A DNA stretch of 64,000 bases from Stropharia rugosoannulata (Eukaryota; Basidiomycota; Agaricomycetes; Agaricales; Strophariaceae). Shown here piece by piece: positions 46,240 through 58,298 of the stretch. The translations under genes and the position numbers were made by a program. Location of the stretch: assembly GCA_028532985.1 (NCBI GenBank), contig JANCIK010000012.1, forward strand, positions 62,001 to 126,000, in the 5' to 3' direction. Under the pieces are notes generated by a model. That model was not told the DNA's origin. It searched no databases and saw only the letters and a program-made list of their open reading frames with translations. Position 1 is the first letter of the stretch. The number at the start of each line of letters is the position of its first letter.

Positions 46240-48442
46240 CTATAAGAACAATGTCGCAAGTTGAAATCCATGCTTTGCCAAATCGGCTCGGGGTATTCTG
46301 TCAGAATCGATTATACTGTTGAATTTGAATATTGGTGCATCGCGAGTAGGTATTATCTTGATATTGACGCTATCGCTTGGGTGCACCATGCCTGGAGCAA
46401 TGTTTCCGCAGTCAAGCAGGACGGAAAAACACCCCTGTTCTTGTGGTAAAATGACGTTCTCGTGCTCCAGTCCTATGTTCATGATAGCAAAAGCAGCAGA
46501 TGGAACGCCAGTATTAGTCGCGCTTTCGGAGGGATTGAGGGTGTACAGCCTTTCGTCTAGAAGATTAAAATAGTTCGTACCAATCATCTTGTTTTCAGTT
46601 TCTGACCAAATATCAAGAGTCAAACGAGCAGAAAATGCTCCTTTGGGTATGAACTTGAAAGCGCCGTCTTCCGGAGGCTCGTAGAGTCTGAGTGCAGGAG
46701 CAAGTAGAACGCAAATGCGCACTCCCATATGGGTCAGCGTTATAGGTTCCAATGGTAGTCGTTTATCAAGCACAGATCCTCTCCCAGTGTCCCTCATGTA
46801 CGGATCAAAATGATGCGTGCGATAGAAGTATTGAATAAGATGGGTGGGCAAGAGCTTATTCCGTGGTGCATTCATATAGGCATGGTTAAATATATCTAAC
46901 ACGTGGACCTTTGAGCTGAGAAGTTCGCGAACAAGGCGAAAGAACGCCCGCTCTATGCCCTCTCCGTATGCCACAGAAATGTCGACGCCAAGTAAACCCA
47001 TCAGAGAGTAGGCCCCATCCTCCTCGCGTGTGACCTGCCTTTTCGATGCCAATTGGAATCTGCGAGACACCGCAATCTGTTCCATCTCAGCACGACGGCA
47101 TAACTGGATCTCGTACTCAGAAATAGTAGTCGCAAGGCGAATTTCTAGCTGGATGTCCGCGTCGGTCAGTGGATCTGCGGGATAGAATGGGAGATCCCTA
47201 AGCTCGGTGGTCCGTTCAGCGAGGAAGTCTTCCCAGTCCATGTCGTAAAAACGAATCGCATGGGGAGCGAGCAATTCCTGTAAAGTCCAGCCGCGAGTAA
47301 ACCACGAATCCAAGTGCATCCTGGAAATGAGTCGAGTTTCTGCCATGTATGCGATACACACATGTGCGCTGCGGTACCATTTATACATCGACCGTATCGA
47401 CTCGTCCAGTTCAGTACTGCTTTCCTTGTTAATGCAGACCGTATCCATCCAGCCAAATGCAACGCCGTGATTTTGAGCTGCGACAGTGCAAAAGTTGACA
47501 ATTTTCGCATTCCCGCGGGCGTTGTTCGCTCTCATCGCCCACTCCTGAAATATTACGTCCCCCGGTGTGTCACGAATCCAAGTATGAGAAAGGATAGCGT
47601 AGCGCGAATGCCACTTGACGAGGTCTGTAATAAGCTTGCGCTGTTCTTTATAGCCGCTGTCCGAGACACTTGGGTCATCGTCTTGCATGATTATTTGAAC
47701 TGCCGCCCACTTGCTTTCGAAATCTGACTGGACCGCGCTTTCATATGTACGCTGAAGCACAAGTTTAAACATCTCCGCTCGGTCAATGATCTTTACGTCG
47801 GCCCCAGATTTGTCAAATGACAAGATTCGGATAGGCATCTCATTGAAGATTTGGTTACGTATCGCGTTTATGATTTTGGTTTGTACTTCTGGGAGTGGTA
47901 GGGGACGTTCGACATTGGTGGAAACGACGGAAGGTTGCTCTCGTCGGCTGTCCCCTGTTTTCAGGTTATTAAATCGTACTACGTAATAGATACTTAAGTA
48001 CTTAAGCAGCGTACCTTGATCTATGATTCCCGGATGTTCTATTCCCCTTCCTCCCGTATTTTTCGCTTTCACTGTGGCTTCAATATAGCCCACAAGTGCA
48101 GATACAAATCTTGTTCCGTCTTCCAATACCTCTGACTTTATGGATGGTTCAGAAAGGCCTATTGAACGAGTTCGCCGTTCAGCAAGAATAAAGGGGTTGA
48201 TACGGTCCAACGCACCATTGTGCGTAATGCATTTCAAAACGACAGGCTGTATGAAGCTAACAAAAGCTTCTAATAGCTCTTTGGCCTCAAATTTGAAGTC
48301 AACTAGGCTGAGAGTATCAATTTCAAATTTCTTAAAAGGAGATATAGAAAGAGACGCACTCTGACTCGATGTTGGATCTTCTGCAAAAGGGAGTAAGCTT
48401 CATACAAGATTCCTTCCATTTAAATAGCTTACGAGAAGTCAT
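46240..48442 (-). CDS. HET-domain (heterokaryon incompatibility) protein
   Basis: HET domains trigger cell death in fungal vegetative incompatibility. Exons 48442-48433, 48380-48015 and 47954-46240 give 696 aa; the first exon codes only MTS plus one base. Intron 2 (60 nt) is in frame and could be missed. The N-terminal 240 residues are unlike known domains. The HET core starts at YAILSHTW (~244-251), followed by GWMDTVCINK, IRSMYKWYRSA, WFTRGWTLQELLAP and a distal EDGAYSLMGLLGV..YGEG block. The C-terminal ~230 residues are beta-rich and unassigned. Its start lies head-to-tail upstream of the NACHT gene, consistent with a functional pair. Confidence 0.85.
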
Positions 48443-50141
48443 CGTTTTATAAACCAGTACGGAGACTTGGATGTAGACAGTTCATTGGGTGATAGAGGAA
48501 ACCTAAGAGATCGTACGGCATGCATGCCCTGTGAGATTTGTGTTAATTTTGGAAAGTGATCAACCCGTGCTGAGGTGAGAGCGCTAGGTATCATTAAGAT
48601 CTCAGTATTGAGCCAGAGCAGTATTTATACTGCAATTGAAGATAGATGCTAGCCCAGTCCTACATGGCCAGAACAATGGCACAACAATGGGTTCAATGTT
48701 TAGCGTTACTGAAAGGAGCTTCCATTGAGTCTTTGGTCTAGTAAATTCTGGGTGCATACTTATGTACTTTGTTGCCCTGTCAAATCAGGGTTTGTTTGAC
48801 GTTCTGGTCAATGAGGTTCAGCTGAGAGTAGGTCCACAACTAAGCTGTAAGTACCTAAAAAATTGTTGAAAAAGTTTTGCTACCGAGTGCAAACCGAGTG
48901 TTGATTTGGTGTTGGCGCGTCGGTCGACGGTTCGGCGTTCGCCGGTCGCAATGTCTAGCCGAGCGTTGGCCGAACGGCAGTAGAAGGAACTTTATTGCAC
49001 CCGGGTCGTCATCAACTACTACGTCGGACTACGTTCACCCAACGATCATCATCTAAAGCTCTTGAAGGAAGCTCCTCCGAAACATCGCTTGTGGTCTTAT
49101 CTGGGAATTTAGTCTGGCTTGAAAAACGTCTCAACTAAACTCAAGCTATGCCCATGAATCTAACGCTCAAGCGCTCAAGCCTCAAATCTCTCAGCGAGCT
49201 ACAATACTAATGGCAAACGACCACTGTCAAGCTAGTCACAAGTCGTCGTTATACTCCACAACGAGACCTGAGTAGAGTTTCAGTGACGGCTATGCTCATC
49301 TCTGCTAGCAATATGAACCGCCACGATACGCTCAGTGACAGTGGCAGTGACAACACCGTGTAAACTTCAGTTTCATTTATACATTTTTTTCACTCGCGGG
49401 GCTCTGATACACTACTAAATCAGTTCTATTACATCGGCGACGACCACGAAGGCGCAAATTCACACTCAGACCAGCTTCTGACAAGAATGCATGCATGGTA
49501 GATATACCATGTATGGGCATGGAACGTTTGGGAGGGCTGCTTCCAGAACCAGTACGCATGTGATTAATATTACCTACCCCACGTACTATATCTAGCCTGA
49601 CCATTATCGTTAGACAAGCCTATCCCCCACGATGACAAGGCAGACACAGCATGATCTGCATAACAGTCTGGCACCGACCGAACGCCGCATGATAGAAGTT
49701 TTGATACGAGCTTGTACGACTAAACGCCCGCCGTAGCCGAATGTCGCTGTGGCAGAAGCCTTACCTCCGCCAATCCAATGCAACTCATTGATCTGGGTAC
49801 GGCCATGGGATGGTGGGAATCAGATGTTCGTCTTCCGTTCTCATCAAGACAATCATGAGGGAATGCATGGGTCATATCCATCCGTCTACATAAATTCACG
49901 AGTACAAGATTCACTAAATGCCTAACGGATTCCCTCCTCTATTCGAATAAAGGCGTCTCGATTGAAACAGCCTCGGCTGTTTCCCTCTCTTCAATCTCCT
50001 GTCTTGGTCTGCTATAAACGCTCGGTTTGTGCAAGACCTGGCCCTTTTCTTCGCACCGCGGAGCTCATCCGTCACACTCATCCTCTTAAGGACCCGTCCA
50101 TTCCGCAGTCGCTTTCTAAACACTACCCGTAGCGGGAGGTT
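48443..50141. other. Intergenic stretch, no gene seen
   Basis: 1.7 kb between the HET gene and the next plus-strand gene. Only short frames. A locally G/C-rich CGG-biased patch lies near 48900-48990. Confidence 0.45.
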
Positions 50142-52652
50142 ATGCCTTCAGTGCTCCAAGTTCCCGACACGTATTTGAACTCTCGACAACAATCATTGGG
50201 AAACGGATCACGTCAATTCGACAAGCCGAGTAATTCACTATTCAATACGTCATTATCCATTACCTACCCATTCGCTCAAAAATGCCACAAACAAGAGGCT
50301 CAACGAGAATCGCGAACTGTCCATCCCATTAGTGCGCCGCTAGACTGCTGTGAAGACTTCATAGATTTATCAGCGCGGAAAGCTCACAACGCATTACAAC
50401 CTATCGCGCGCCTCAGCGCCGACGTGCTCGAATATTTATTCCTTTTAGGCGCGTCTTTGCCGCCTTCGCGTGCTTCAACCCAGAAGTGGTCCTCCGGCAG
50501 GTCCGCCTCAGTCCACCACCGTGACTCACCGACCAGAATGGTACTCACCTATGCTCAACTCACATCACCCATGCGCAGGATTGCGCTATCATCCGCCCGC
50601 CTATGGGTACGGCTTATCGACTTCGAGCGGTCATCGGAACGGTGGAACGAAGAATTGCTTAGGCGATCGGCTGGCGCGAGTTTAGAACTTGTCTTTCAGT
50701 GGTCCAAAGCACAAGGAGCCTTTTCGAGCAATATTCTAGACCGAAATCCACACGAAACACCGGAGAACTCTAGGAAGAGGGAAAGGCTTTCCAATATGCT
50801 TCGCGCTCGGGTGCTAGGACGAGTGAAAAGTATGGGCGTCGCTGTTCCTGCACCGTACTTTGACGAAGTCTTTCTACGTACACTTTCGGAGCAGGAGGAG
50901 CAGTTGAATTGGCTTCAAAGTTTGCGCATAGTTCGTAGTCCGCCACAAAGGCCCTCGAGAGGTGGGGATGGCGGTGCGATGTCCGGTCAAGTTGAGAAGA
51001 GATACCAGGCAGCAACATATATCCCCCTTGCCATACTTGACGCTACCCCCAACCTGCGGGAACTAGCCATTGCGGAGTCATGTCTGCCCTTCGGAGATCT
51101 ACTTCATAACCCCCTACTTCCTTATTTCGCTCCCTCGCCGGCGTTAGCTGCCACCTACCCCTACATCCCACCACCACCACCGCCTCCACTGAATGACCAT
51201 TCGCATGCCCTGAAAACGCTCTTGCAACTTAGTATTTTGCACATAGTCGATCTTCCCCTACACTTGGCACCTACCGCACGCGAATGGCTTGTATATCTCA
51301 CCTTGATGCCTGCATTGGATGAGCTCGTGCTTGAGGGGGCCATTATCTCGCCCTCGGATGTTCCTGTGCGTGATAAAGAACGGGACCGCCTTGGACATGA
51401 CGGGGCTGCTGTAATAGGGAAACACGAATACGAGCCCAAAGTCCCATGGGGGCAGACAAATGTCTCGCCTGCTCAGCAGCTCCCTCGGCTGAATATGCTC
51501 ACCCTGGACGCGGCAATGGAGGACGTCAGCGAGCTTGTCAGCTCCCTGCCACTGCCGGAACCATATAAAATTTCTCCCTCCTCTCTCGTTGATCCCCGAA
51601 CCCACCGTCAATCCGACCAGAAACTCAAATCTGAGTGGATCCTGCGCTGCGCGAGAGCCAGAGCGGCAGAAAGGGGGGCGCTCGATCGCCTGATGGCCGT
51701 TTTCGCGAACGTGGCTGGTGCAAATACGGGATCATCGTTGCGACCACTAAGCACTGCGCAGCCGCGTACTCAGGGTAATATTGGTATGGAAGACTCTGGG
51801 ATAGGCGAGCAGCACATTTCGCTATCTGCGACGGACTCCGATGTCCATCTCAATCAACGCTCTGGACTCGCTCAACCGCTTACTTCGATTCACTTGCAAC
51901 TCCATATAGATGCAGATGATCCCATATCGCCTCTGTCGGAGTCGTTGCGAGGCCAGGGTGCGCAGCCGCTATCTGCCTCCGAGCTCCTTGTACGATATAT
52001 CCTTGGCTCGCTGGAGAGTACACTGATGCCTCGACTAACGGGCCTTGAACTGGACCTACCTCCGTATCCAGACTCCGTGCCGTTAAAAAATGCGCTGGTA
52101 CGGGCGGTTAAAGTAACGCAGGTGGGGCTCGGGCAGCGCGGAGCTAAAGGCGTGCTTAAACTACTCCAAGGAGGACCGCGGCGACTCGGACGCTCACCGT
52201 CAGTGAGCTCACACTCTTCATCCAGCTCGTCTTCCTCGTTCTCGTCCTTCGTACCTCCTCATTTGTCTGCGGTCAGCGAACACATGTATCCGAGCGAAAA
52301 GGACTCCTCATCTCCTCCGGAAAACGCTATTCTCCTTCCTTCGCTCACCGTCCTGGAAATAGTGGATGCTGCATGTAACGGGCCCGTCTGGACCGCGCTT
52401 TTGCGCTGCGTGAAGGCACGCCGTGCCACAGGGACGCCCGTTAAATGGGTAAATATTATTTCTGGACCTGGTCAGTGCGAAAATCGAAGTGGGTCTACGT
52501 CTTGGTCACACGTGCCGTCTATATTCGACGATAAGAGCGGATCTGCTCCTGGCTTTGCAGACAGTACACTGAGCAGTGGGTTGGCTAAGGAGCTTCAGAA
52601 CCTCGACGTAAAAGTGAGGACATGTGTATTCAATTTTTGTTATTTACATTAG
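50142..52652 (+). CDS. F-box-like protein
   Basis: Single-exon frame of 836 aa from the ATG at 50142. Residues ~84-155 look like a diverged F-box region of the mushroom type (PIARLSADVLEYLFLLG, then SPMRRIALSSARLW). Such proteins usually recruit substrates to SCF ubiquitin ligases via Skp1. Downstream there are scattered leucine-rich stretches (ILDATPNLRELAIAES, PALDELVLEG, LTSIHLQLHID), compatible with irregular LRR strands. A proline run (IPPPPPPPL) and a serine run near residue 690 are low-complexity. The last residues before the stop are not conserved-looking, so a C-terminal intron is possible. Confidence 0.65.
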   Translation: MPSVLQVPDTYLNSRQQSLGNGSRQFDKPSNSLFNTSLSITYPFAQKCHKQEAQRESRTVHPISAPLDCCEDFIDLSARKAHNALQPIARLSADVLEYLFLLGASLPPSRASTQKWSSGRSASVHHRDSPTRMVLTYAQLTSPMRRIALSSARLWVRLIDFERSSERWNEELLRRSAGASLELVFQWSKAQGAFSSNILDRNPHETPENSRKRERLSNMLRARVLGRVKSMGVAVPAPYFDEVFLRTLSEQEEQLNWLQSLRIVRSPPQRPSRGGDGGAMSGQVEKRYQAATYIPLAILDATPNLRELAIAESCLPFGDLLHNPLLPYFAPSPALAATYPYIPPPPPPPLNDHSHALKTLLQLSILHIVDLPLHLAPTAREWLVYLTLMPALDELVLEGAIISPSDVPVRDKERDRLGHDGAAVIGKHEYEPKVPWGQTNVSPAQQLPRLNMLTLDAAMEDVSELVSSLPLPEPYKISPSSLVDPRTHRQSDQKLKSEWILRCARARAAERGALDRLMAVFANVAGANTGSSLRPLSTAQPRTQGNIGMEDSGIGEQHISLSATDSDVHLNQRSGLAQPLTSIHLQLHIDADDPISPLSESLRGQGAQPLSASELLVRYILGSLESTLMPRLTGLELDLPPYPDSVPLKNALVRAVKVTQVGLGQRGAKGVLKLLQGGPRRLGRSPSVSSHSSSSSSSSFSSFVPPHLSAVSEHMYPSEKDSSSPPENAILLPSLTVLEIVDAACNGPVWTALLRCVKARRATGTPVKWVNIISGPGQCENRSGSTSWSHVPSIFDDKSGSAPGFADSTLSSGLAKELQNLDVKVRTCVFNFCYLH

Positions 52653-53414
52653 ATTTAGATTCTCACTCCATATGTTGTCTAGTCTAGACAGTGTACTATT
52701 GACTTGTTGTACTACTATTGATTGTATTTCTGCAGTGTTTTCATTTTCCGTGTAGTACAGTACTTCTGAGTATTCATGGTTGTTATATAACCAAGGTAAA
52801 TTATATCTCCCGACAATGCTTAAGAATGCGCCGCTTCGTGTGGGGAGCTCAATATCGTGATTTACACAACATGAAGACACTGAACAAAAATACCATGGTA
52901 AATTACAAAACATAATCACATCATTTCAGATAGTTGAGTACCAGAGCACAACCAGAGCATTCAGGATACTAATCGTTTGATGATGTTATCTTAGTCCTTG
53001 ATATGTCCTAAAACCACTCCACCAAAGAATGCAGTGCGCGATATTCACTCGGTTTTCGTGGTGTTTGATCCTCCATACAGCCCGCCTATCACCATGTCAC
53101 CGCCGTAGAGCTGTCAGTATGCTCAATCGTAGTCCTACAGTCACATGTGCTCTGAGTGTGCCGTAATTTCGTAAATACCGGCCGAGCATTTAGTCACTGG
53201 CGAGTAATTCCTGATTACTCTCTGCTTTGATAATCTAGCAAGTAAGAGGCACACTCAAAGTCACGGCGTCAAGCGATCCTGAGTGGGCATATATAAATTC
53301 ACTCCTGCCTGGAAGGGATTGTTCGGTGCCTTGGGTAACACGCACATACTAAAGATCCCGCGGAGCCCAGCAGTTAACTAATTCCCTCGCCACACTTCCA
53401 TCCCACCAAACGAG
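52653..53414. other. Intergenic stretch, monooxygenase promoter
   Basis: No gene seen. Holds CATATATAAAT at 53289-53298, a likely TATA box for the gene starting at 53415. Confidence 0.45.
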
Positions 53415-55142
53415 ATGGACCACCAGTCGGCAGAGAAAGAAAACCCAAGACTGCGCGTCGCCATTATGTTCGTCCATCTTCTTGCATTCTATTCTTTATC
53501 ATTTACACAATCTGACATCTATGGCACACCTTTGTTAGAGGCGCAGGAATAGGAGGCCTTACGCTTTCAGCAGCTCTAGGTGCACTATCGAAACATAATG
53601 ATCTCGAGATCGATATCTATGAAAGTGCTGCACTGATATCTGAGATCGGTGCTGGTATTACTTTATGGCCTCGTTTCTTCGCCATAATGAACTCCATCGA
53701 TCTTGGGAAACCGCTTTCTCAGTTCTTGCAGCGACAACCAGATGACTCTGACCGTATGTCTGACATTGACCCTACTGTGAACTAGTCAACGAATTATAGA
53801 CAGGTCTCGTTTTCCAATTGCGCAAGGCGGATCAAAAAGAGGGAGTGTTTATTCATGACATTATCATGAAAGGTACGTTCAGTAGAAATGATATTCATTC
53901 AATTATATCTACAACACATATGTTTAGGTGGCTCTACAACTTTCCACAGGGCGGATCTCCAACAGACCCTGGTCAGTAGAATGTACGGAAACCTCCATCT
54001 AGGACATAGACTTTGCAGCCTGGAAGAAAAGGACGATCATGTCGTCATGAATTTTAACAACGGGAACACGGCCACCTGCGATTTATTAATTGGAATGGAC
54101 GGCATCAAATCTACCGTAAGAAAGAGCCTTCTTACGAAGCTTGGCCTTCCCAACTCTCCATCCATAAACCCGGTATGGTCTGGCACAGTAGCGTATCGCG
54201 GGGTCGTTCCTAGGGACACCTTGGATGCACTTTTCCCTGGCCATCGTACGATCACTACTCCAATGATGTATTTGGGAAAGAGCAAGGTATTATTGTTCTG
54301 TCTTCTTTTTCTATTGAATTCCTCACATGCTCGTCTAGCACGTCGTTGCTTATGCCATTTCACGAAATTTGATCAACGTTGCGGCGTTCGTGACAGATCC
54401 TGAGAAAGAGGGTACTGAATACGATGATACGCCAGTGCCACCAGAAGCTTTACACAAGGAGCTAGTTTCTACGTTCGCTGACTGGGAGCCAGAGCTCAAA
54501 GTTCTCATCGAGGTTCGTGTTAACGTACATAGTCAATTGCTCTCATTAAATCATTTATCGGTTTCTTAGTCCTTGAAGCAGCCACTCAAATGGCCAATTA
54601 ACCAACTTGTACCCATGGAACGCTATGCATCGGGACGCATTATAATCGCCGGAGATGCCGTAATTGACCTTCTCCCCTCTGACAAATTCAATGCTGACAG
54701 TCTTGTATTTCAGGCTCATGGCATGCCGCCACACCAAGGAACTGGGGCCAGCGTCGCTATTGAGGTTTGATATCTCGCAAATTACGTAACAAAAACAAGC
54801 TGACGCTAAGATAATACGCCGCAGGATGCGTACATTTTGGCAAATCTTCTGTGCGATAAATTATGCACCAAAGAGAACATATTGAAGGTCTCGGACATCT
54901 ACAACGAGCTGCGCTGTTCGGCTGGGAATATGGCACTTGAGGAGACAGTTGCTATGGGTAAGAAGCTGGACTTGTTCTATCCTGGATTGGAGAAGGTTAA
55001 AGAGCGAGACGAATCTGTTGATCATACGATACTGGAGTCAATGGGCAGAGATGTAAGTAAGCGTTGGGAATGGGTTTGGAATCAATCAGCAGAAGGTGGT
55101 AAAGTCCGTGCACTAGAGATGCTCAGGTCCCTCAGTGCATAA
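53415..55142 (+). CDS. FAD-dependent monooxygenase (salicylate hydroxylase-like)
   Basis: Flavoprotein hydroxylase using NAD(P)H and O2 on an aromatic or secondary-metabolite substrate. Eight exons: 53415-53467, 53539-53753, 53804-53872, 53928-54286, 54339-54512, 54570-54659, 54714-54764 and 54825-55142, giving 442 aa. The FAD dinucleotide-binding motif G-A-G-I-G-G is at residues 19-24 and is created by splicing. Other family motifs: acid ending the second strand (IDIYES), the DG motif (LLIGMDGIKS), and the GD motif (IIIAGDA joined to HGMPPHQGTGA). No signal peptide; probably cytosolic. Substrate cannot be inferred; no biosynthetic cluster is apparent around it. Confidence 0.85.
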
Positions 55143-56050
55143 TGCTGTATATCATGTATGACTATTGATTTGTAGTTGGCAATTTTTTATTCAATTTTAT
55201 TTACAACAAAACGTCTTATACATCAATGCATCATGTTTCATTTGAACGATATCTGAAAAGTAAACAAGTAATAATCTTAGCACACGTTAGAAAAGTGCCT
55301 TAAGGGCGCCCATGCTGTCGACGCGAATAACTGTAACTCGTGCTGGCCTAGAAGAATAAAGGTCTATGCAAATATCAGACAGCCATATCGCTTCGTCACC
55401 TTCATGTTACTTTGATACGCTAGAACCACTCGTTCTTGTCTCGTACCCACATAGACAGCGTTTGATTTGTTTAATTATCTGACACTGACAAAATTTACGC
55501 TCAATGCTAATTCGGCTCAGAAGGTTCGAAGAGGCAAGAAAAGCTATGAGACTGTAGGTCAAATACTATAAGAAATGATTATCCATTAAGTGCAATGCAA
55601 CCATTTCATCCTGTAACAGCGAGCTTCCGTTTACCAAGGAGAACACTCAGAAGCCACTACGTACCGTAAAGAAGAAGTGTCAGCAGAAGACCTGGTTGAC
55701 AATCGAACAGTGAAAATGACATTAGACTGACTCGTTCAATAACGTGCCCCGCACTAACTCCAATGTTTTCCCTTTTGTTGACTACGGAGACGGACAAGCC
55801 AGCATCGTTTTGGGTAGTAATTGGCGCGATATCCTTATACGCTCCAACACCTGCCCGATGTACGTGTACAATCATGAAACGTGCACGCGGTTAAGGTTAC
55901 ATGAGCCCAGGTTGATAAACTTTCATGAGTGGCAGTAATTTATGCAGCAATTTATAACTGTCTCTCAGAAGGATTTAAACTTCCCCCTTTTCAAAGACAA
56001 GCATAACTACACAACCTATTGAATTCAAGCGCTTAAGCATCTGTACAGAC
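55143..56050. other. Intergenic stretch, peroxidase promoter region
   Basis: No gene seen between the monooxygenase and the peroxidase. No metal-response or other specific element is asserted. Confidence 0.4.
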
Positions 56051-57616
56051 ATGGTTCCTTGCAGCGGTCTCATCGTGATCGTGCCTTTCTTCTTAGCTCT
56101 AGTCCAGGTCGCCTACAGTGTTTCTATTGCCGCATCCAAGTCTGTGGTATGCTCAAATGGTCAGACAGTGTCTAATGCTGCTTGCTGTGGTAAGCTCCGA
56201 GTCCTTCCTTCACACATACTAGTTTACGAAATCGCTCATTTAATAATATTCGTACCTCGCTAAATACTTAGGTTTATTCCCGGTTGTTGCCCTTTTACAA
56301 AACGAGCTTTTTGACGATGGAGAATGTAATGAAGAGGTGAGTTTACTATACATTCTCTTCCGTAAACCTTGAGACTATTACCATTTATCTGGTCTTGTAG
56401 GCTCGTGCATCGCTCCGTCTAGCATTCCATGATGCTATTGGATTCTCTACATCCGGTAAGTCGGTCACCTACTAACTCACTACATACTCCGTGTGACTAC
56501 GTATTAATTCACTCTTCTAGGTGGAAAAGGTGGAGGTGCAGATGGATCTATTTTGGCGTTTTCTGAAACAGAGACGGAATATGCTGCTAATGTCGGGTAA
56601 GATCTTCTTATTTAAGAGGCACACAACTTAGTTTTGACTTATCGAATTCTAGAATTGACGATATTACGTCTGACCAGTTTCCTGTTTGGCGAAAATCGGG
56701 ACTGACTGCAGGTGATTTGTGAGTAGATTCTCTAACTGTATTTTCATCCTGTAAATCTCAAAATGTTCAGTGTCCACCTCGCCGCTGCTGTTGGCACCTC
56801 TAACTGTGCTGGTGCGCCGCGTCTCAAATATCAATTTGGCCGACCTCCTCCAGCAGCCCCTGCCCCGGACGGCACTGTTCCACAGCCAACGGACAGTGTT
56901 ACACAGATTCTCAATAGATTCTCAGACGCCGGATTCTCTGCCCAGGAACTCGTTGCCCTACTCGCATCTCACTCTGTGGGAGTGAATCAGTTTGTTGACA
57001 CTTCGGTTCAAGGCGCACCTTTCGACTCATCGCCGTTCACGTTGTACGTATAAGGTATATGCCTCAGTTCTGTAATACATGATATCTCACCGTGTATTAC
57101 AGTGACTCTCAGATTTACCTGGAAGTTCTCCTCAGGGGTACAATGTTTCCGGGGAATCAATCAGAACCGGGAGAAGTTGCTGCGCCAGTGAAAGGAGAAA
57201 TGCGCCTTCAAAGCGACTTTGCTATCTCTCAAGATTCACGAACTGCCTGCTTTTGGCAGTCTATGATCAGTAAGTACCTTGCGACTGTATTTGGACAAAT
57301 TCTAATGTATCGCCTATAGACAATCAGCTGTTCATGATGTCTCAATTTCAGACTGCTATGTCAAAGCTACAGATTCTGGGTCAGAAAAACCTTATAGACT
57401 GTTCAGAAGTAGTTCCTGTTCCTGAGTCAATTAGTGGGACAATTGTGTATCCCCCAACGCTTTCAAAAAGTAATGTACAGGACGCTGTAAGTCTTTTTAC
57501 ACCAGATTTTTAGTTTCCCTGTGATTTAATCCTGCCTCTAGTGTCCTCAGCTATCTTTCCCGAATATACAAACCGCGCCCGGACCAGCCTGGAGTCTTCC
57601 TCCTGTCCCAAAATAA
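56051..57616 (+). CDS. Secreted class II (fungal) heme peroxidase, generic type
   Basis: Extracellular peroxidase of the lignin/manganese/versatile family (AA2). Nine exons: 56051-56189, 56272-56336, 56401-56455, 56521-56596, 56653-56718, 56771-57043, 57103-57269, 57320-57486 and 57542-57616, giving 360 aa. Signal peptide ~1-23. Distal heme pocket Arg74 and His78 (LRLAFHDA); calcium-site GGGADGS; proximal His201 (LLASHS); GEMRLQSD and LIDCSEVVPVP as in Mn peroxidases. Of the three Mn ligands only the first is kept (Glu67); the second is Ala71 and the third Gln207. The surface Trp position five residues before His201 is Ala196. It therefore fits a generic peroxidase, oxidising small phenols or dyes rather than Mn2+ or lignin directly. 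Paired cysteines look complete. Confidence 0.9.
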
Positions 57617-58298
57617 ATACTCATTTCTATATGCCAACGAGGGCATTAAACCGTCCTGAATGTTCGCTGTATTATATGTCTTTTTTCCGCCTGTAAAATG
57701 ATAAACAATGATACGCTCAATGTACATACATACATAGCGAGGGTCGGTCTAAATTTAGCTTTGATTGTCTCGAGATACCATCAGTAAATCATCGACATGC
57801 ATCGATTGATGAGATTCGTGACTTCGTGGTGCTAGAGTCGGTGCTTCCGTTCCTCGCACAATCAAGGTACGGATTGACTTATAAAGCTTATTTTAGCTTG
57901 TTGTAGCTCCTTAAAAGTGTCTCCGATCCGACTCTCTCACTGTTTATCTCATATTTCCACTGGTTTTGGTCAGTTAACTTTTTTTCCAGAATTTCTAGAC
58001 TTAGAGAAAGTAAATGCTGTACTTTAAACGATGGCCAGTGTGCCGAAGGGATGTACCTTGCGTTACTTGCGAGCATACCGCGCAGAGATCTTTGCCAATG
58101 TTTGTCAAAGCTTGCTCTTGGCCTCTTTGTTTTGTAGCTGGGGCCTGCTGGGGCAGGCTGGGGCTGACTTATTGATTCCTTGGCGCTGTAAAATAATTTA
58201 AACTTGATGAATGACTCTTTGAGCAGCCACACATTTCTCGTTTCAACCACTACATACCACCTCCCTCCATTCTTTTCAAATTACCTTCGTTTTATCAA
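57617..58298. other. Intergenic stretch, no gene seen
   Basis: Between the peroxidase and the small secreted protein. No feature was recognised. Confidence 0.4.

Noticed and set aside
48880..49010. CGG-biased patch as a regulatory or satellite element
   Set aside because: Short and without a consistent repeat unit.
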